64,000 nt of DNA, from assembly GCA_003134655.1 (NCBI GenBank), contig PLBY01000068.1:1-64000 (forward strand). The letters run 5' to 3'. Shown here piece by piece: positions 16,723 to 25,018 of the stretch. Numbering within the stretch: position 1 is the first letter of the stretch; every line of letters starts with the position of its first letter. The stretch comes from Acidobacteriaceae bacterium (GTDB lineage Bacteria > Acidobacteriota > Terriglobia > Terriglobales > Acidobacteriaceae). A program made the translations under genes and the position numbers. Under the pieces are notes generated by a model, which saw only the letters and a program-made list of their open reading frames with translations, ran no database searches and had not been told where the DNA came from.

Positions 16723-17862
16723 GTGATCAGCATCGTAATCGGCGACATCTTCGAATCAAAGGCCCAGACCTTCGTCAATGCCGTCAACACAGTTGGTGTG
16801 ATGGGCAAGGGTGTCGCTCTGGGATTCCGCAAGCGATTTGCCGAAATGTATCAGGACTATGTTCGCCGCTGCGAGCTACGAGAGGTCCGCCTCGGGCAAC
16901 CATACCTTTATCGTCGCATAATCAAACCCAACATTATTAATTTTCCCACGAAGGATCACTGGCGCTCTGTTTCAAAACTCACTGATATCGTCACTGGACT
17001 TGGATATCTTGAGGATCACATTTCGGAGTGGGGCATTACATCACTGGCGATACCGCCTCTCGGCTGTGGCGAGGGCCAATTGGAGTGGCGCGTGGTTGGA
17101 CCAACTCTTTATCGTCATCTCATGGGCCTCGGTGTTCCGGTCGAACTGTATGCTCCGTTCGGTACGCCTCATGAGGAGCTGCAGCCTGGGTTCTTAGAAC
17201 ATCGCGCGGTAGTAAACTCACGGAACCTTGGGCGCAGTCCGTCCTCGCCGTCGCCGTCATTCCACGTGGAGCCAGGCTGGGTCGCCCTAGTTGCAATCAT
17301 CGAGGACGTCAGCAAAGAACGGTATCACTGGCCAATTGGCCGAGTCGGATTTCAGAAGTTGGCGTACTTCGCCACCGAAGCCGGCATTCCAACCGGGCTT
17401 ACATATCGCCGCGGAAGCTATGGCCCTTACGCACCTGAAGTCAAAAACGTTCTATCGAAGCTCATTAACAACGGCCTGATTGTCGAGCGGAAGCGCGGGC
17501 GAATGCTGTCAGCGGATGTCGGCCCAACATACTCAGACGCGAGAAGAGGGTACGAGTCCTTTTTGTCGCAATGGCAGTCGCAGATCGCGAAAGTGGTGGA
17601 CTTGGTTGTGAGGATGAACACCGATGACGCGGAGATTGCGGCAACCGTTCACTTCGCGGCTAGGCGCTTGCGCGAAACCGCAGGCCATGCGCCCACCGAA
17701 ACCGAAATTCTCGGCTACGTAAAGGAATGGAAAATCCGTCGTCGGCCGCCTCTAAACGATAGCGACGTGGCTCTGGCTATTCGGAGACTGAACGTCCTAG
17801 GTTGGATCGAGGCACTGCCAAGTGAAGATCTGCCATTGCTCGAAGAGGCGATGATCGCCTAG
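16723..17862 (+). CDS. darG: DarG-type antitoxin, DNA ADP-ribosyl glycohydrolase
   Basis: This 379-residue antitoxin removes ADP-ribose from thymidine and neutralises DarT. Residues 1-160 are a macrodomain: VIGDIFESKAQTFVNAVNT at the start, GVMGKGVALGFRKRF, INFPTKDHWR with Lys77 matching the catalytic lysine of DarG, and IPPLGCGEGQLEW. Residues about 185-379 resemble the conserved C-terminal domain of DarG proteins, with a Panacea/SocA-like phrase (RVGFQKLAYFATEAGIP, YRRGSYGPYAPEV). This domain binds the toxin in known systems. Translation starts at GTG; GAGG overlapping the upstream stop is 7 bases away, which ties the two genes in one operon. Confidence 0.9.
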   Translation: MISIVIGDIFESKAQTFVNAVNTVGVMGKGVALGFRKRFAEMYQDYVRRCELREVRLGQPYLYRRIIKPNIINFPTKDHWRSVSKLTDIVTGLGYLEDHISEWGITSLAIPPLGCGEGQLEWRVVGPTLYRHLMGLGVPVELYAPFGTPHEELQPGFLEHRAVVNSRNLGRSPSSPSPSFHVEPGWVALVAIIEDVSKERYHWPIGRVGFQKLAYFATEAGIPTGLTYRRGSYGPYAPEVKNVLSKLINNGLIVERKRGRMLSADVGPTYSDARRGYESFLSQWQSQIAKVVDLVVRMNTDDAEIAATVHFAARRLRETAGHAPTETEILGYVKEWKIRRRPPLNDSDVALAIRRLNVLGWIEALPSEDLPLLEEAMIA

Positions 17863-17904
17863 CCGTTACGACCCCATAACCAGACACTTACCTTCCTTCT
17901 CCGT

Positions 17905-18318
17905 TTAAATGAGGCCGGCGCGGACTCGGCGGAGGAAGTCTTCGCCGTCGGCTTTGGCTTGGGCCAGGACCTTGGGCTGGTTGCGGTACTCGAGAGCGAT
18001 TTCCTGCAGGAAGAGTTCTACGGCGTCTTTGGGCTTGAAGCCTTGCTGAACCAACTTGCGGATGCGGGGCGTGAAGCTGTCAGCGTCATCGGCGGAACCC
18101 AGGCGCGAGAGATGGTCGGCGCATTTGTGGTCGCGGAATTTGGCCGCTGCCAGGCGGTCATAGGCGGTCTTGGCTTCGGGATCGTTCAGCAGCGTCGGGA
18201 GCGAGGAATTCCACTCACACTGGGAGCAGGTCCATCCATGGAACGAGTGGCTAGACGTCCAGATCATTTCTCTGGCGGTTTTCTGTTGTAGCGACCGGTG
18301 ATCCTTACTGCTGTCCAT
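17905..18318 (-). CDS. Conserved hypothetical protein with CxxC motif
   Basis: This is a 137-residue soluble protein. The N-terminal third has HSFHGWTCSQCEWNSSLP and later KFRDHKCADHLSRL. The two cysteines plus Cys/His residues could form one zinc site. The C-terminal half is helical (FKPKDAVELFLQEIALEYR). The start is taken at the ATG opening MDSSKDHRSLQQ; a longer frame upstream (to 18504) reads into repeat-like GC-rich sequence and has no convincing start. No known family. It converges with darG, 42 bases apart. Confidence 0.6.
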   Translation of the reverse strand: MDSSKDHRSLQQKTAREMIWTSSHSFHGWTCSQCEWNSSLPTLLNDPEAKTAYDRLAAAKFRDHKCADHLSRLGSADDADSFTPRIRKLVQQGFKPKDAVELFLQEIALEYRNQPKVLAQAKADGEDFLRRVRAGLI

Positions 18319-18512
18319 GAGCTGCGCGACTCCGCCCGCACCTTGCGTGGCCCATGAGAATCCTTTCGGAATAGTACAGCGAATCCGGCGGCGTGGGTAG
18401 GGTGCGAGGTATCGGGGGCGGTTCGGGAGGTGCGCGCAGACTCTCCCTTCCCAAAACACCAAAAATCTAACGTCAAAGGCCGCGGGCGGGGGCGCCCGCA
18501 CCACATGGGTCT

Positions 18513-18872
18513 CTACTTGGCGAAGAAGTAGTCGAAAGAGCGGACGGCGGTGAATTCGTCGTCTTTGATGTCGAAGACGGTGTAGAGCTTGGTGACGTAG
18601 AGGACGTCGTGAACCTTTTGGGTCAGGTTGAGGAGCTTCAGCTCGCCGCCGGCGTTGCGGACGGTGGTGAAGCTGCCGACAAGTTCTCCGACGCCGGAGC
18701 TGTCGAGGTAGTCGACGCCGTTGAGGTTGAGGATGATCTTCTTCTTGCCTTCAGCCACGAGGCCGCGGACGGCGTCACGGAGCGAGTGAATTTCGTCGCC
18801 GAGAACGATTCGGCCGGTGATGTCGAGGATGGTGACGTGAGCGACTTCGCGGGTGGCTATCTTTAGAGACAT
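18513..18872 (-). CDS. STAS-domain anti-anti-sigma factor-like protein
   Basis: This 119-residue single STAS domain of the SpoIIAA/RsbV type is the switch component of partner-switching systems, which is phosphorylated by and binds anti-sigma kinases. The conserved loop is NLNGVDYLDSSGVGELVG at about residues 49-66, with Ser58 or Ser59 as phosphorylation site. Residues before it (VTILDITGRIVLGDEI) form the expected first strands. No kinase or phosphatase gene is adjacent, so its partners must be elsewhere. It is read in the same direction as the gene at 17905 but with a gap of about 190 bases. Confidence 0.9.
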   Translation of the reverse strand: MSLKIATREVAHVTILDITGRIVLGDEIHSLRDAVRGLVAEGKKKIILNLNGVDYLDSSGVGELVGSFTTVRNAGGELKLLNLTQKVHDVLYVTKLYTVFDIKDDEFTAVRSFDYFFAK

Positions 18873-18950
18873 GATTCGCGCCGGTATCAGGACTGGCGGA
18901 AATGGTAGTGGCTGCGGAGAAGCAAGTCAAATGGCGGGGTTCGAAAGGCT

Positions 18951-18981
18951 TTAACCACAGAGGACACGGAGGACACAGAGA
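18951..18981. repeat. Dispersed ACCACAGAGGACACGGAGG repeat
   Basis: A short tandem-like repeat of GGACACAGA-type 9-mers. Close copies are at 36568-36590, 57389-57417 and 61422-61453, with degenerate versions near 13123, 28192 and 48599. All are intergenic. Confidence 0.65.
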
Positions 18982-18988
18982 ACGAGAT

Positions 18989-19387
18989 TTACGAGTGGGC
19001 GCCGTGGGGGCGGGCGTCTAGTTCGAGAGCAGGCAGCTGGACTTTGTCGCGGATTTCCTGGATGGGGGACGTGATGATAGGAGTGGGGTATTGCGGGTGA
19101 CGAAATTCGAGGTGCATGCCGCGGCCGACGTATTGCAGCTTGAGCATGGAGCCTCCCCAGGTCGAGCCGGAGATCGCGACCTGTACAGGCTCAGGGCAGA
19201 ACTCTGGATGGCCGGAGATGAGGGCTTCGCTGCCGCCCAGCAGGACGGCGGTATAGCAGTGGTGCATGGTCTGGATCTGGAGGACGGTGGAGGGCGGGAG
19301 GTCATCGAGAAAAACGCCGCCTTCAATTTCCGACTGGATGATGCTGCGGTTCACTTCGTCCGCCAGGTTGGGATGAGGGCTAAACAT
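18989..19387 (-). CDS. Hypothetical protein
   Basis: This is a 132-residue soluble protein without signal or membrane segments. It has a compact, beta-rich look in the middle (VLQIQTMHHCYTAVLLGG, PVQVAISGSTWGGS, LKLQYVGRGMHLEFRHP) and an IQEIRDK helix near the end. I recognise no family. It is probably real because the codon structure is consistent and its length fits the gap between the STAS gene and hpnH. It is divergent from hpnH, and the 356 bases between them carry a TGCCCCATCC-type repeat (19545-19622). Confidence 0.55.
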   Translation of the reverse strand: MFSPHPNLADEVNRSIIQSEIEGGVFLDDLPPSTVLQIQTMHHCYTAVLLGGSEALISGHPEFCPEPVQVAISGSTWGGSMLKLQYVGRGMHLEFRHPQYPTPIITSPIQEIRDKVQLPALELDARPHGAHS

Positions 19388-19544
19388 GCAGATGACCGGG
19401 ATTTAGGGTATCGGGTTTTGGGGGCCTGGACAAGATTTCTTTCGGGCGGGGCTGGGAGCGGAGGAGCATGCCCTTTAGAGGAGGGCCGGGGCGGCGGGGT
19501 TGCAGAGAGTTTTTTGAGTTCCAGCTTGTGGTCGGAGCATCCAA

Positions 19545-19622
19545 GTCAAAGTCCCCGCCCCTTCGACTCCGCTCAGGGCCAGGCGCTATCGCCAAGAACC
19601 ACACTTTAAGGATGGGGCACCG
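19545..19622. repeat. TGCCCCATCC-type repeat upstream of hpnH
   Basis: CCCCGCCCCTTCGACTCCGC at the left and AAGGATGGGGCACC at the right frame this copy. The right end is the reverse complement of the element at 54349 and related to the island-flanking repeats at 9004 and 10841. Apart from this element, the 19388-19743 gap shows no gene. Confidence 0.5.
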
Positions 19623-19743
19623 CCAGGACTGACCTAACATCCTCTGCCCGTCCAGGTGACCGTGGTGGTCCTTGGGGGAGGCAGTTGGGGGGCAAATCCT
19701 GATAAAATAGGTGGATACCTACAAAAGGGGTTTCTGAAGATTC

Positions 19744-20871
19744 ATGCCAGTACCTGTATCACAGATGTGGACCGTGACGAGCTATGTGCTGCGGCAGAAG
19801 CTCGCCGGCCGGAAACAATATCCGTTGGTGCTGATGCTGGAGCCACTGTTCCGGTGCAACCTGGCTTGCGCGGGATGCGGCAAGATTCAGTATCCGGCGC
19901 ACATTCTGAAGAAGGACCTCACGCCTGAGGAGTGCTTCCGGGCGGTCGAGGAGTGCGGCGCGCCCATGGTGTCGATCCCGGGCGGAGAGCCACTCATGCA
20001 CCCGCAGATCGGGGAAATCATTGAAGGGCTGGTGGCGCGGAAGAAATACATCTATCTCTGCACCAACGCGCTGCTCCTGAAGGAAAAGATCGACCTGTTC
20101 AAACCGAGCAAGTATCTGACCTTCAGCGTGCACCTGGACGGCCAGCGCGAAGAGCATGACCTGGCGGTGTGCCGCGAGGGCGGGTACGACATTGCAGTCG
20201 ACGCGGTTCGCGAGGCGTTGAAGCGCGGGTTCCGCGTGACGACTAATACCACGCTGTTTGATGGGGCGAACCCGAAGTCGGTGCGGGCGTTCTTTGACGA
20301 GATGATGGAGCTGGGCGTGGAGGGCATGATGCTCTCGCCTGGATACTCGTATGACAAGGCGCCGGATCAAAAACACTTTTTGGGGCGGGCGAAGACGCGT
20401 CGGATGTTCCGGGCAATTCTGTCGAACCGGAAGAAGGAGTGGCAGTTCAATCTGTCGCCGCTGTTTCTGGAATTCCTGATGGGGAAGCGGACGTATCCGT
20501 GCACGCCCTGGGGCATGCCGACATACAACATCTTTGGATGGCAGAAGCCTTGTTACCTGCTGCAGGATGGGTACGCGGAAACTTTCGCCGAGCTGCTGGC
20601 TACGACCGAATGGAGCAATTACGGGACGGAGTCAGGGAATCCGGCGTGCGCGAACTGCATGGTGCACAGCGGGTATGAGGCGTCGGCGGTGAATGCGACG
20701 TTCAGCTCGCTGGGCGGATTCTTGGCTACGGTAAAGGGGACGTTGTTCCCGGCGTATCGCGATGATGAGGCGCTGCGGATGCTTGAGGAGCCGCAGGCCG
20801 CGGTGCATCCGCTGGTGCAGATCGCGCCGACGACGGAAAGTGCTGAGACGCTGCAGGAAACGCGGGCGTAG
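19744..20871 (+). CDS. hpnH: HpnH, radical SAM adenosyl hopene transferase
   Basis: This 375-residue radical SAM enzyme couples the 5'-deoxyadenosyl radical to diploptene to form adenosylhopane, the first step of extended (C35) hopanoid synthesis. The iron-sulfur motif is [12 protein letters not shown] with Cys38, Cys42 and Cys45. Further typical phrases are [37 protein letters not shown] and a C-terminal [11 protein letters not shown]. The start [11 protein letters not shown] is the family's usual beginning. No squalene-hopene cyclase or other hpn genes are in the window, but hopanoids are common in Acidobacteriota. The gene at 20979 follows and may be co-transcribed. Confidence 0.95.
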   Translation: MPVPVSQMWTVTSYVLRQKLAGRKQYPLVLMLEPLFRCNLACAGCGKIQYPAHILKKDLTPEECFRAVEECGAPMVSIPGGEPLMHPQIGEIIEGLVARKKYIYLCTNALLLKEKIDLFKPSKYLTFSVHLDGQREEHDLAVCREGGYDIAVDAVREALKRGFRVTTNTTLFDGANPKSVRAFFDEMMELGVEGMMLSPGYSYDKAPDQKHFLGRAKTRRMFRAILSNRKKEWQFNLSPLFLEFLMGKRTYPCTPWGMPTYNIFGWQKPCYLLQDGYAETFAELLATTEWSNYGTESGNPACANCMVHSGYEASAVNATFSSLGGFLATVKGTLFPAYRDDEALRMLEEPQAAVHPLVQIAPTTESAETLQETRA

Positions 20872-20892
20872 TTTGGGCCGCGCTTGATGGTA

Positions 20893-20950
20893 GGGATCCT
20901 TCGACTGCGTTGCCGCCCGCTTCGCGGACGGCAACTTCGCTCAGGATGAC
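20893..20950. repeat. Dispersed palindromic repeat between hpnH and next gene
   Basis: GGATCCTTCGACTGCG and CTTCGCTCAGGATGAC flank a perfect inner hairpin (TTGCCGCCCGC...CGGACGGCAA-like). It is the same family as 4654-4712 and lies 20-80 bases after the hpnH stop. Confidence 0.7.
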
Positions 20951-20978
20951 AGAGCTAGTTCCATTCCAGAGAAAACTC

Positions 20979-21446
20979 ATGACAGGTAAAGAAGGCGGAC
21001 ATATCGATCACGCGTCGGCGGAAGCGATTCCTCCTCACGCGAACGTGATGAATCCCGACGCGCTGGAGGTTGCGCCGGGAACGGCGCATGAGCGGCTGGA
21101 GGGATGGATCCCGGAGTTGGCGAGTGAAGAAGAACTGCGCGTGGCTCTGGAGAAGGCCTTCGACTATCGCGGCGACGTGACCGTTACGCGCAAGGATGGG
21201 TCGAAGATCGAAGGGTATTTGTTCGACCGGCGGACGGGGGCTTCGCTGAAAGAGTCGGTGGTGCGGTTGTATCCCAAGAATTCTGGCGAGAAGGTTTCGA
21301 TTTCCTACGCAGAGATTGGGGCGCTCGTGTTTTCCGGCCGCGATACCGCGGCGGGCAAGAGTTGGGAAGCCTGGATGAAGAAGTACGCGGAGAAGAAGGC
21401 GGCGGGCGAGAAGGATTTGAGTTTGCATCCGGAGCCGCTGGAGTAA
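20979..21446 (+). CDS. Hypothetical protein downstream of hpnH
   Basis: This is a 155-residue soluble, acidic protein. The ATG opening MTGKEGGHIDHASAEA is chosen; a longer frame upstream would translate the palindromic repeat. The central part reads as a small beta-barrel-like unit (YRGDVTVTRKDGSKIEGYLF, VVRLYPKNSGEKVSISYAEIGALVFSG), reminiscent of RNA- or ligand-binding SH3/Sm-like barrels. It ends in a Lys-rich helix (SWEAWMKKYAEKKAAGEKD). I cannot name a family. Its position suggests a link with hopanoid synthesis, but the repeat between the two genes leaves co-transcription uncertain. Confidence 0.65.
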   Translation: MTGKEGGHIDHASAEAIPPHANVMNPDALEVAPGTAHERLEGWIPELASEEELRVALEKAFDYRGDVTVTRKDGSKIEGYLFDRRTGASLKESVVRLYPKNSGEKVSISYAEIGALVFSGRDTAAGKSWEAWMKKYAEKKAAGEKDLSLHPEPLE

Positions 21447-21639
21447 CTTTCGCCGACTGATGGTCACCGACAGCCAGCCGAGCCTTGCTCGGCCCGTCCG
21501 GGTCTGAGACCTGGACCCGCACAATCTTAAGACCACAAAGAACCATTAAGACCGCACCCTGCCAACGATCGCAATCCCTTCTAATTTGGCTTGAATCCTT
21601 TTTGTTCAGCGGGCGCTCTTCCCTGGTGTAGGAGGGAAT

Positions 21640-22194
21640 TTGAGCTCTTCCATTCATGTAACCGAAATGCATCAACTCTCGCGGCCCGCGCAGTTGATCG
21701 ACGTGCGGTCCGGATCAGAATTCGCTTCGGGGCATATCCCCGGTGCGGTCAATATTCCAATGGACCAGATTGAGGCGCGTCTGGACGACTTGCGGCCCGG
21801 AGTTCCCATCGTGCTGATCTGCCAGACCGGCAGGCGGGCGCGCATGACGGCCGATCTGCTCGAGCCTTGCCGGCGCCAGATTTCCGTTCTGGAAGGGGGC
21901 ACGAGCGCGTGGATTCAGGCGGGGCTCCCGGTGGTCACAAGCGTGAAGACCCGCTGGTCGCTGGAGCGGCAAGTGCGGCTGGGCGCAGGGCTGCTCGTGC
22001 TGGCAGGCGCCGCACTGGCCTTCACGGTCGACGCGAATTGGCTCTTCCTCTCGGCGTTTGTCGGGCTCGGACTGACCTTTGCCGGGCTCACCAATATCTG
22101 CCCGATGGCAGAAATTCTCGCGAAGATGCCGTGGAACGGGCGGAGCCAGTGCAAAGTCCCGAACGTCAACGCTGAACCTTCGAACGACACCTAG
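21640..22194 (+). CDS. Rhodanese-like protein with C-terminal membrane domain
   Basis: This 184-residue protein has a rhodanese (sulfurtransferase) domain at about 12-100 with the active-site loop LICQTGRRA (catalytic Cys within CQTGRR) and the entry motif QLIDVRSGSEFASGHIPGA. Two hydrophobic helices follow (LGAGLLVLAGAALAFTV and FLSAFVGLGLTFAGLTNICP), of the DUF2892 type that tethers such domains to the membrane. It likely transfers sulfane sulfur near the inner membrane. The start is TTG with GGAGGG just 3 bases upstream; an ATG nine codons later is the alternative. It precedes an ECF sigma gene by 47 bases. Confidence 0.88.
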   Translation: MSSSIHVTEMHQLSRPAQLIDVRSGSEFASGHIPGAVNIPMDQIEARLDDLRPGVPIVLICQTGRRARMTADLLEPCRRQISVLEGGTSAWIQAGLPVVTSVKTRWSLERQVRLGAGLLVLAGAALAFTVDANWLFLSAFVGLGLTFAGLTNICPMAEILAKMPWNGRSQCKVPNVNAEPSNDT

Positions 22195-22241
22195 TGAGCA
22201 TGGGCACAGCAGGGCTGAATCGAGCGTGACAGAATACTGGG

Positions 22242-22805
22242 ATGGCTGGGGAACAAGAGCGCCGTGAGGCGCCGGACCTTAATTCGCCGGACTTCGATGC
22301 ACTGACCCGGCAGCACCAGAATTCCGTTTATCGCCAGATGGTGCGGGTCTGCGGGAACCGCGAAGACGCAGAGGATGTGCTGGTGGAAGCGTTGTTGAAG
22401 GCCTACCGGCATCTCGATCAACTGCGCGATTCGGCAGCCTTCCGCGCGTGGCTGGCGCAGATTGCGAAGCGGGTGTGCTGGCAGTTGAAAGAGCGCGAGG
22501 CGCTGTTGCCGTTGCTGCAACTATCGACGTTGGAAGAGGAAGGCCGGGAAATTCCCGGAGGAGAGCTTACCCCCGAGGGACAGCTGGCGCGGCGGCAGAT
22601 GAAGCAAATGCTCGACGAGGCGGTAGCGGCGCTGCCGGAATTATACCGGGCAGTTTACCAGCTGCGTGACATTGAGGATCGGCCCGGAGACGAAGTCGCT
22701 GCGAAGCTTGGTCTTTCGCAGGCAGCGATGAAATCGCGACTGCATCGGGCGCGGGATCTGGTGAGGATTTTTCTGGATGCAGCTTTGGCGCGGGACAGGC
22801 CGTAA
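22242..22805 (+). CDS. ECF-type RNA polymerase sigma factor
   Basis: This is a 187-residue sigma-70 family factor. Region 2 is at about residues 20-85 (FDALTRQHQNSVYRQMVRVCGNREDAEDVLVEALLKAY pattern, then FRAWLAQIAKRVCW). Region 4 is at about 125-180 (LPELYRAVYQLRDIEDRPGDEVAAKLGLSQAAMKSRLHRAR pattern). There is no adjacent anti-sigma factor. The neighbours are a membrane rhodanese and an OsmC protein 24 bases downstream, which suggests a thiol- or peroxide-related regulon; this is inference. Confidence 0.92.
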   Translation: MAGEQERREAPDLNSPDFDALTRQHQNSVYRQMVRVCGNREDAEDVLVEALLKAYRHLDQLRDSAAFRAWLAQIAKRVCWQLKEREALLPLLQLSTLEEEGREIPGGELTPEGQLARRQMKQMLDEAVAALPELYRAVYQLRDIEDRPGDEVAAKLGLSQAAMKSRLHRARDLVRIFLDAALARDRP

Positions 22806-22829
22806 TCGAACTTTTCGTGGGAGGCAATC

Positions 22830-23249
22830 ATGGAAGTCACAGTCGACCATCTGGGAGCGGTACAGTTTGAAATACACGCGCGGCAGCACACCATATCGTG
22901 CGACCAGCCGTTGGAGAATGGCGGGTACGACGAAGGCATGACGCCGCCGGAGTTGCTGCTGGCTTCGCTGGGATCGTGTGCCGGCTTTTATGCGGCGCAG
23001 TATCTGCGCAAGTACAAGCTCGCTACCGAGGGTACGCGAGTGCGCGTCACCGCGGAGAAGTTGCAGGACCCGGCACGCGTTGACAACTTCCGCATTGAAA
23101 TCGACACGCCCCTAGAGTTGACCGACCAGCATCGGGCCGGTGTGGAGAGAGCGGTGCACCATTGCCTGATTCACAACACGCTACTGCATCCGCCGCAGAT
23201 GACGATCGAGGTCAAGCAGGCGGTTGCGACGGCCTCTATCGGAGGCTGA
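22830..23249 (+). CDS. OsmC family protein
   Basis: This 139-residue protein is of the OsmC/Ohr superfamily, which reduces organic hydroperoxides through two cysteines. Visible are GMTPPELLLASLGSCAGFYA (first Cys at about 50) and VERAVHHCLIHNTLLHPP (second Cys at about 111), the usual pair. GGGAGG stands 6 bases before the ATG. It forms a likely operon with the ECF sigma gene. Its 3' end overlaps that of the minus-strand gene at 23236 by 14 bases. Confidence 0.92.
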   Translation: MEVTVDHLGAVQFEIHARQHTISCDQPLENGGYDEGMTPPELLLASLGSCAGFYAAQYLRKYKLATEGTRVRVTAEKLQDPARVDNFRIEIDTPLELTDQHRAGVERAVHHCLIHNTLLHPPQMTIEVKQAVATASIGG

Positions 23250-23949
23250 AGGTCAGGCCGTCCACAAGGTCTTCTACCTCATCGTCGGTCCCACCAATGA
23301 TTGTGATGGAGATGGCGTAGCCGTGCGAGAGCATGGCCAGCGTGGATTGGCGCATGACGCGGGTGCCGACGTTTTTCCGAAAGTCTCCGCGTACCAGGGT
23401 CTTGGTGCCGAGGACGATCTCGTAGGGGTCTTCGTCTGCGGTGAAACCCTGCGCTTTGGCCACCTCCGTCAGCGGGAAAAAATACTGGGCGGCTTCCTTT
23501 AATCCTGGATAGGAAGCGGCGCTCTCCGCGGCGATCACGATGGACGCGTTCACATCCTCCGCGTGCGCTTCGGGAGGGCGCGAGAAAGCCGCCAGCAGCA
23601 CTTTGGCGCCGGCGCTGGAGGCAGGTGCTGAAGGCGGCTGTGCGGCAGCGTCTCCTTCTTTCTTTTCCTCTTTTTCCTCTTCGCGCGCATTCAGTTCGTC
23701 GGTCCGCAAAACCCACCCAGGCGGAATCTTGCAGGAAAGTCCGAGGGTCTTGTTGGTGTAGACGCCGTTGGCTACCGTGCCGTTGTCGATGCCGGACTCG
23801 GTTGAGGCGGCGGGCTTCTTGACATGCTTGGTGGAGGATGACGAAGACGACGAAGGAGACTGTGTCGGAGTCTGCGCGTGAAGACCGGCCGCCGAGAGTG
23901 CGACGCAGATCAGCAAGCAAAGGAAGCGCCGAGGGCGGCGGAGAATCAT
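23236..23949 (-). CDS. Secreted protein of unknown function
   Basis: This is a 237-residue protein with a clear signal peptide (RFLCLLICVALSAAGLHAQ), then a Ser/Thr-rich linker, then a domain from about residue 60 beginning YTNKTLGLSCKIPPGWVLR. This opening is typical of the small PsbP/DcrB-like or lipocalin-like domains seen in many acidobacterial secreted proteins. The C-terminal part includes VRGDFRKNVGTRVMRQSTLAML and ISITIIGGTDDEVEDLV. A Glu/Lys-rich stretch (REEEKEEKKEGD) interrupts the domain. Function unknown. Confidence 0.75.
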   Translation of the reverse strand: MILRRPRRFLCLLICVALSAAGLHAQTPTQSPSSSSSSSTKHVKKPAASTESGIDNGTVANGVYTNKTLGLSCKIPPGWVLRTDELNAREEEKEEKKEGDAAAQPPSAPASSAGAKVLLAAFSRPPEAHAEDVNASIVIAAESAASYPGLKEAAQYFFPLTEVAKAQGFTADEDPYEIVLGTKTLVRGDFRKNVGTRVMRQSTLAMLSHGYAISITIIGGTDDEVEDLVDGLTFSLR

Positions 23950-24004
23950 TTCTCCATGTTACGCGAGATTGCTACTCGAGATTATCAGCCCCGAGGTTGG
24001 CGGC

Positions 24005-24433
24005 TTAATTTGCAGCCAGCTGGAAGTTCACGGTGATCTGGGTTACCACCTCGACGGGCTTTCCTCCAAGAAGGTAGGGACGGTACTTCCATTGTTTTAC
24101 TGCATCCAGGGCGGCTTGCGTGAGCATGGGGTCGCCGGAAATCACGGAGAGGTCGGCGACGTCACCTTCCTTGCTGATCTTTGCATGCAGCACCACGGTG
24201 CCCTCGATGTGGTTCTTGCGCGCTTTTTTGGGATACTTCGGAGGCACCTTCTTAACCAGCATGCCGCGCGTCACTCCCACCTGGAGACGCACGTGTTCGG
24301 GGGAATCCGGCTGGGCTTGGCTCGATGGCGGTTGGGTCGGGCTGGCCTGGTCCTGCGTCTGACCCAGTGCCAGCCCGTTCAGCGCAAGGGCTGCGAACAC
24401 GGTAAACAGCGATTTTCGCACGCAGCCGAACAT
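24005..24433 (-). CDS. TonB family C-terminal domain protein
   Basis: This is a 142-residue exported protein. A signal peptide (KSLFTVFAALALNGLALGQ) is followed by a Gln/Pro/Ser linker and a TonB C-terminal domain: VTRGMLVKKVPPKYPKKARKNHIEGTVVLHA pattern, then GDPMLTQAALDAVKQWKYRPYLLGGKPVEV. It lacks the N-terminal membrane anchor of true TonB, so it is probably a periplasmic or outer-envelope relative and not an energy transducer. The ATG chosen (MFGCVRKS) is only 2 bases after the mscL stop, so the two genes are translationally coupled. Confidence 0.85.
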   Translation of the reverse strand: MFGCVRKSLFTVFAALALNGLALGQTQDQASPTQPPSSQAQPDSPEHVRLQVGVTRGMLVKKVPPKYPKKARKNHIEGTVVLHAKISKEGDVADLSVISGDPMLTQAALDAVKQWKYRPYLLGGKPVEVVTQITVNFQLAAN

Positions 24434-24435
24434 CG

Positions 24436-24852
24436 TTAGGCCGCCTTGCCCATCACGGGCTGCGCACAGTGAGCGCAACGGCGAGCGTCGATGGGAATCT
24501 CGCTGAGGCACTCGGGACACTTCCTGGTCGTGGGATCAGGAGGCGCCTCCCCTCGGTTCATCCGTGCCACCAGCGCGTTCACCGGAGTCACTACCAAGAA
24601 GTAAATCGCGGCCGCAACCAGGACAAACGACACGATCGCATTGATGAAATCGCCGACCGGAAAGGGCGTGCCGCGAATGGTGAATCCGAGATACGAAAAA
24701 TCCGGCTTACCCACCACCGCAGCGATGAATGGCGTCAACAGGTCCTTGGTCAGTGCCGTGACCACACCACCGAAAGCCGCGCCGATCACGACGCCCACTG
24801 CCATATCCACAACATTTCCACGCAGGATGAATTTCTTGAATCCGTCTAGCAT
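24436..24852 (-). CDS. mscL: MscL large-conductance mechanosensitive channel with zinc-ribbon tail
   Basis: This 138-residue inner-membrane channel opens under membrane tension to release solutes after osmotic downshock. It has the canonical N-terminus (FKKFILRGNVVDMAVGVVIGAAFG), TM1 at about 14-45, a periplasmic loop and TM2 at about 70-95 (INAIVSFVLVAAAIYFLVV). The usual cytoplasmic helix bundle is followed or replaced by KCPECLSEIPIDARRCAHCA, a Cys4 zinc-ribbon-like module at about 112-131. It is followed at once by a TonB-domain gene. Confidence 0.95.
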   Translation of the reverse strand: MLDGFKKFILRGNVVDMAVGVVIGAAFGGVVTALTKDLLTPFIAAVVGKPDFSYLGFTIRGTPFPVGDFINAIVSFVLVAAAIYFLVVTPVNALVARMNRGEAPPDPTTRKCPECLSEIPIDARRCAHCAQPVMGKAA

Positions 24853-24935
24853 GACGGTGCCCCTCCCAAAATTTAAGTGCGGACAATGTAAGGCAGGGGG
24901 GGCGGGAGGTCAAGTCCCGTGGGGCTTTTCGGGCG

Positions 24936-25010
24936 AGGCCTTAGCGCCAGCGGCTAAAGCCCTATTTAGATTTGCCTGTGACGCGGCGCTGAAGCGCCGC
25001 TCTTCCACAT
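24936..25010. repeat. GGCTAAAGCCC / GCGGCGCTGAAGCGCCGC repeat
   Basis: Two hairpins: AGCGGCTAAAGCCCT and GCGGCGCTGAAGCGCCGCTC. This family recurs at 29449-29520 (inside yidD), 59018-59134 and 62478-62645. It lies between dnaN and mscL. Confidence 0.65.
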
Positions 25011-25018
25011 CGCCCGCG

